From JAYSRU01 sp043720875 (GTDB taxonomy: Bacteria > Bacteroidota > Bacteroidia > Flavobacteriales_D > Crocinitomicaceae), in NCBI GenBank assembly GCA_043720875.1, contig JAYSRU010000035.1, positions 1-6,304 of the forward strand: a stretch of DNA of 6,304 nt, in the 5' to 3' direction. Positions 5,031 to 6,304 of this stretch are shown one piece after another. Position numbers and translations under genes: made by a program. Every line of letters begins with the position of its first letter. The first letter of the stretch is position 1. A model generated the notes under the pieces. The model was not told the DNA's origin. It saw nothing but the letters and a program-made list of their open reading frames with translations, and did not search any database.

Positions 5031-6304
5031 TTACCTAATCAACGTAATGTTTCCTTTTACAATGGATACTTGTTCATCGATACAGGTAACTTTCAAATAA
5101 TAATCGTAGACATCAGGATCTAACTTTTTCCCTTTGTAGGTGCCATCCCAAGTTCCGTCGCGATCGGTTGTTTCAAAAACTAATTCTCCCCAACGGTCAA
5201 ACACACGTAAGAGTAATTCTTTAACGATCAAGCCGCGTACCCGTAAGAGGTCGTTTTCGCCATCACCATTTGGTGAGAATGCATTTGGAATAAAGAAATA
5301 AGGACTTCCACACACAAAAGGATAGGTTTTTATCAGTACACTTTTCTGAACTTGACATGCACCGCTCGTAAAGGTAACGGTATAGGTTGTGGTTTGGTTA
5401 ACTGTGGCCTCCGTATTTTGTTGCGTTGGATTCGCTACACCTGGCGTTGGAGTCCATGCATAAGAATAACCTGCAGGCGTTGAAAACAAGGTAACGGTTT
5501 GTCCTTCCGGAACTTCATATTCTGACGCAGTGGCATTAAACAACGCTGGATTCAACGTTTGTACGCCGACATAAATACTATCCAAAATGGTGCATCCATT
5601 CGAGAGCATAGTTGTGCAATATATCCATTGTGAACTCACTAAATTGGTTGTAATCGCCGCTGTGCCATCACCAGAAACAACAGAAGCATTAGGAGACCAA
5701 TCGTAGGAAACAACGCCCAATGCGCTCGAATTAACAGCTGTCAAAACATTCGTTTGCCCGATACAAATGGTATCTAATCCAGTTAGCGTGATCGCATCAA
5801 CTGCCAAAATAATGGTAACCGAATCTATGGCGTTGCAATTGCTGTCTCCCACAAAAACATAGTAAGTTGTGGTAACAATCGGATTTACTGTAATTACACT
5901 ATCCAGCGGATTTGGATTTAAAACCGGAACAAACGTTGGCGATGTAGACCAAGTGAAATTCGTTGCCGTTCCAAAACTATTGGCAGAAAGAATTACATTT
6001 GTCGGACTACATAACACCACATCTAAACCTGCATTTACTTGAACTGTAGGACTCACATTAATTGTAATTTGCGCAGTATCGGTCAACAAACAAATACCAT
6101 CCGTTACGTACAAGTTTACTAAGTATGACCCTGGAACATTATAAATGACCGTTGGATTAAATATTAATGAAGTAGTATCACCGTTTCCAAAATCCCATAA
6201 ATACGTATCATTGACGGTAGAATTATTATCAAAAACCACTGTAAATGGTGCACAACCGCTTGAGTTCGCCACAACGAATTGAGCATTGGGTATTAACTCA
6301 AAAT
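5031..6304 (-). CDS. PKD/Ig-like surface protein with T9SS type B C-terminal sorting domain (5' end outside window)
   Basis: The frame stays open to the right edge, so only the last 423 residues of a larger protein are visible; numbering here is from the first visible codon. Residues 5-83 form a PKD domain, with the landmarks YLWDFGNGD (34-42) and VPGSYLVNLYV (56-66). Three further Ig/PKD-like modules of roughly 80 residues follow (about 84-168, 169-247, 248-327), each rich in threonine and valine, most with a cysteine pair. The end (about 336-423) is the gliding-motility-associated C-terminal domain (CHU_C, TIGR04131 type): IPNAFSPNGDGEND, VFDRWGELVFET, TWDGTYKGK and the terminal KGNITLIR. 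That domain directs export through the type IX system and attachment or release at the surface. A role in adhesion or gliding is likely but not shown. A GTG at 6272 is internal to the PKD domain and not a start. Confidence 0.9.
   Translation of the reverse strand, partial: FELIPNAQFVVANSSGCAPFTVVFDNNSTVNDTYLWDFGNGDTTSLIFNPTVIYNVPGSYLVNLYVTDGICLLTDTAQITINVSPTVQVNAGLDVVLCSPTNVILSANSFGTATNFTWSTSPTFVPVLNPNPLDSVITVNPIVTTTYYVFVGDSNCNAIDSVTIILAVDAITLTGLDTICIGQTNVLTAVNSSALGVVSYDWSPNASVVSGDGTAAITTNLVSSQWIYCTTMLSNGCTILDSIYVGVQTLNPALFNATASEYEVPEGQTVTLFSTPAGYSYAWTPTPGVANPTQQNTEATVNQTTTYTVTFTSGACQVQKSVLIKTYPFVCGSPYFFIPNAFSPNGDGENDLLRVRGLIVKELLLRVFDRWGELVFETTDRDGTWDGTYKGKKLDPDVYDYYLKVTCIDEQVSIVKGNITLIR

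Noticed and set aside
5030..5048. Inverted repeat ATTAC-N9-GTAAT over the convergent stops as a shared terminator
   Set aside because: Five mostly AT pairs with a 9-base loop are too weak, and the following stretch is only loosely T-rich.
6270..6272. GTG as the start of the T9SS cargo gene
   Set aside because: The frame is open upstream to the window edge, and the residues before it (FELIPNAQFV) belong to the same PKD domain, so the GTG is an internal valine.

Overview
The window looks like ordinary chromosomal DNA from a member of the Bacteroidota, most likely Flavobacteriales. It is AT-rich. It encodes a protein with a type IX secretion (T9SS) type B C-terminal sorting domain and two DUF4230 proteins, both typical of this phylum. 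Its best promoter candidates fit the Bacteroidota form (TTG at -33, TAnnTTTG at -7), and most of its starts lack a Shine-Dalgarno sequence. A finer placement, for example near Crocinitomicaceae/Fluviicola, is only an impression from protein style.

Layout, left to right. Bases 1-37 hold the first 12 codons of a minus-strand gene for an exported protein that leaves the window. Bases 38-198 hold no gene, only a weak promoter candidate. Bases 199-3675 hold a tight minus-strand run, transcribed right to left: a phosphohexomutase, then aroC (chorismate synthase), then a secreted alpha/beta hydrolase, with gaps of 16 and 17 bases. About 100 bases of divergent control region (3676-3778) follow, with promoter-like boxes facing both ways and several small dyads. 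Bases 3779-5026 hold two plus-strand DUF4230 paralogues 3 bases apart, the first a predicted lipoprotein and the second a single-pass membrane protein. Bases 5031-6304 hold the 3' part of a minus-strand gene for a large PKD/Ig-like surface protein with a T9SS type B sorting domain. Its stop codon lies 4 bases from that of the second DUF4230 gene.

The phosphohexomutase and AroC are housekeeping enzymes of sugar-phosphate and aromatic amino acid metabolism. The hydrolase, the DUF4230 pair and the T9SS cargo act in the envelope or outside the cell. Nothing ties the window into one pathway beyond the operon arrangement. The least expected points are that the two enzyme genes both appear to start with TTG followed by GCA, that an in-frame ATG upstream of the mutase is probably a decoy, and that the DUF4230 pair splits one domain family between two kinds of membrane anchor. 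I found no mobile element, CRISPR array, tRNA, rRNA or clearly novel system.
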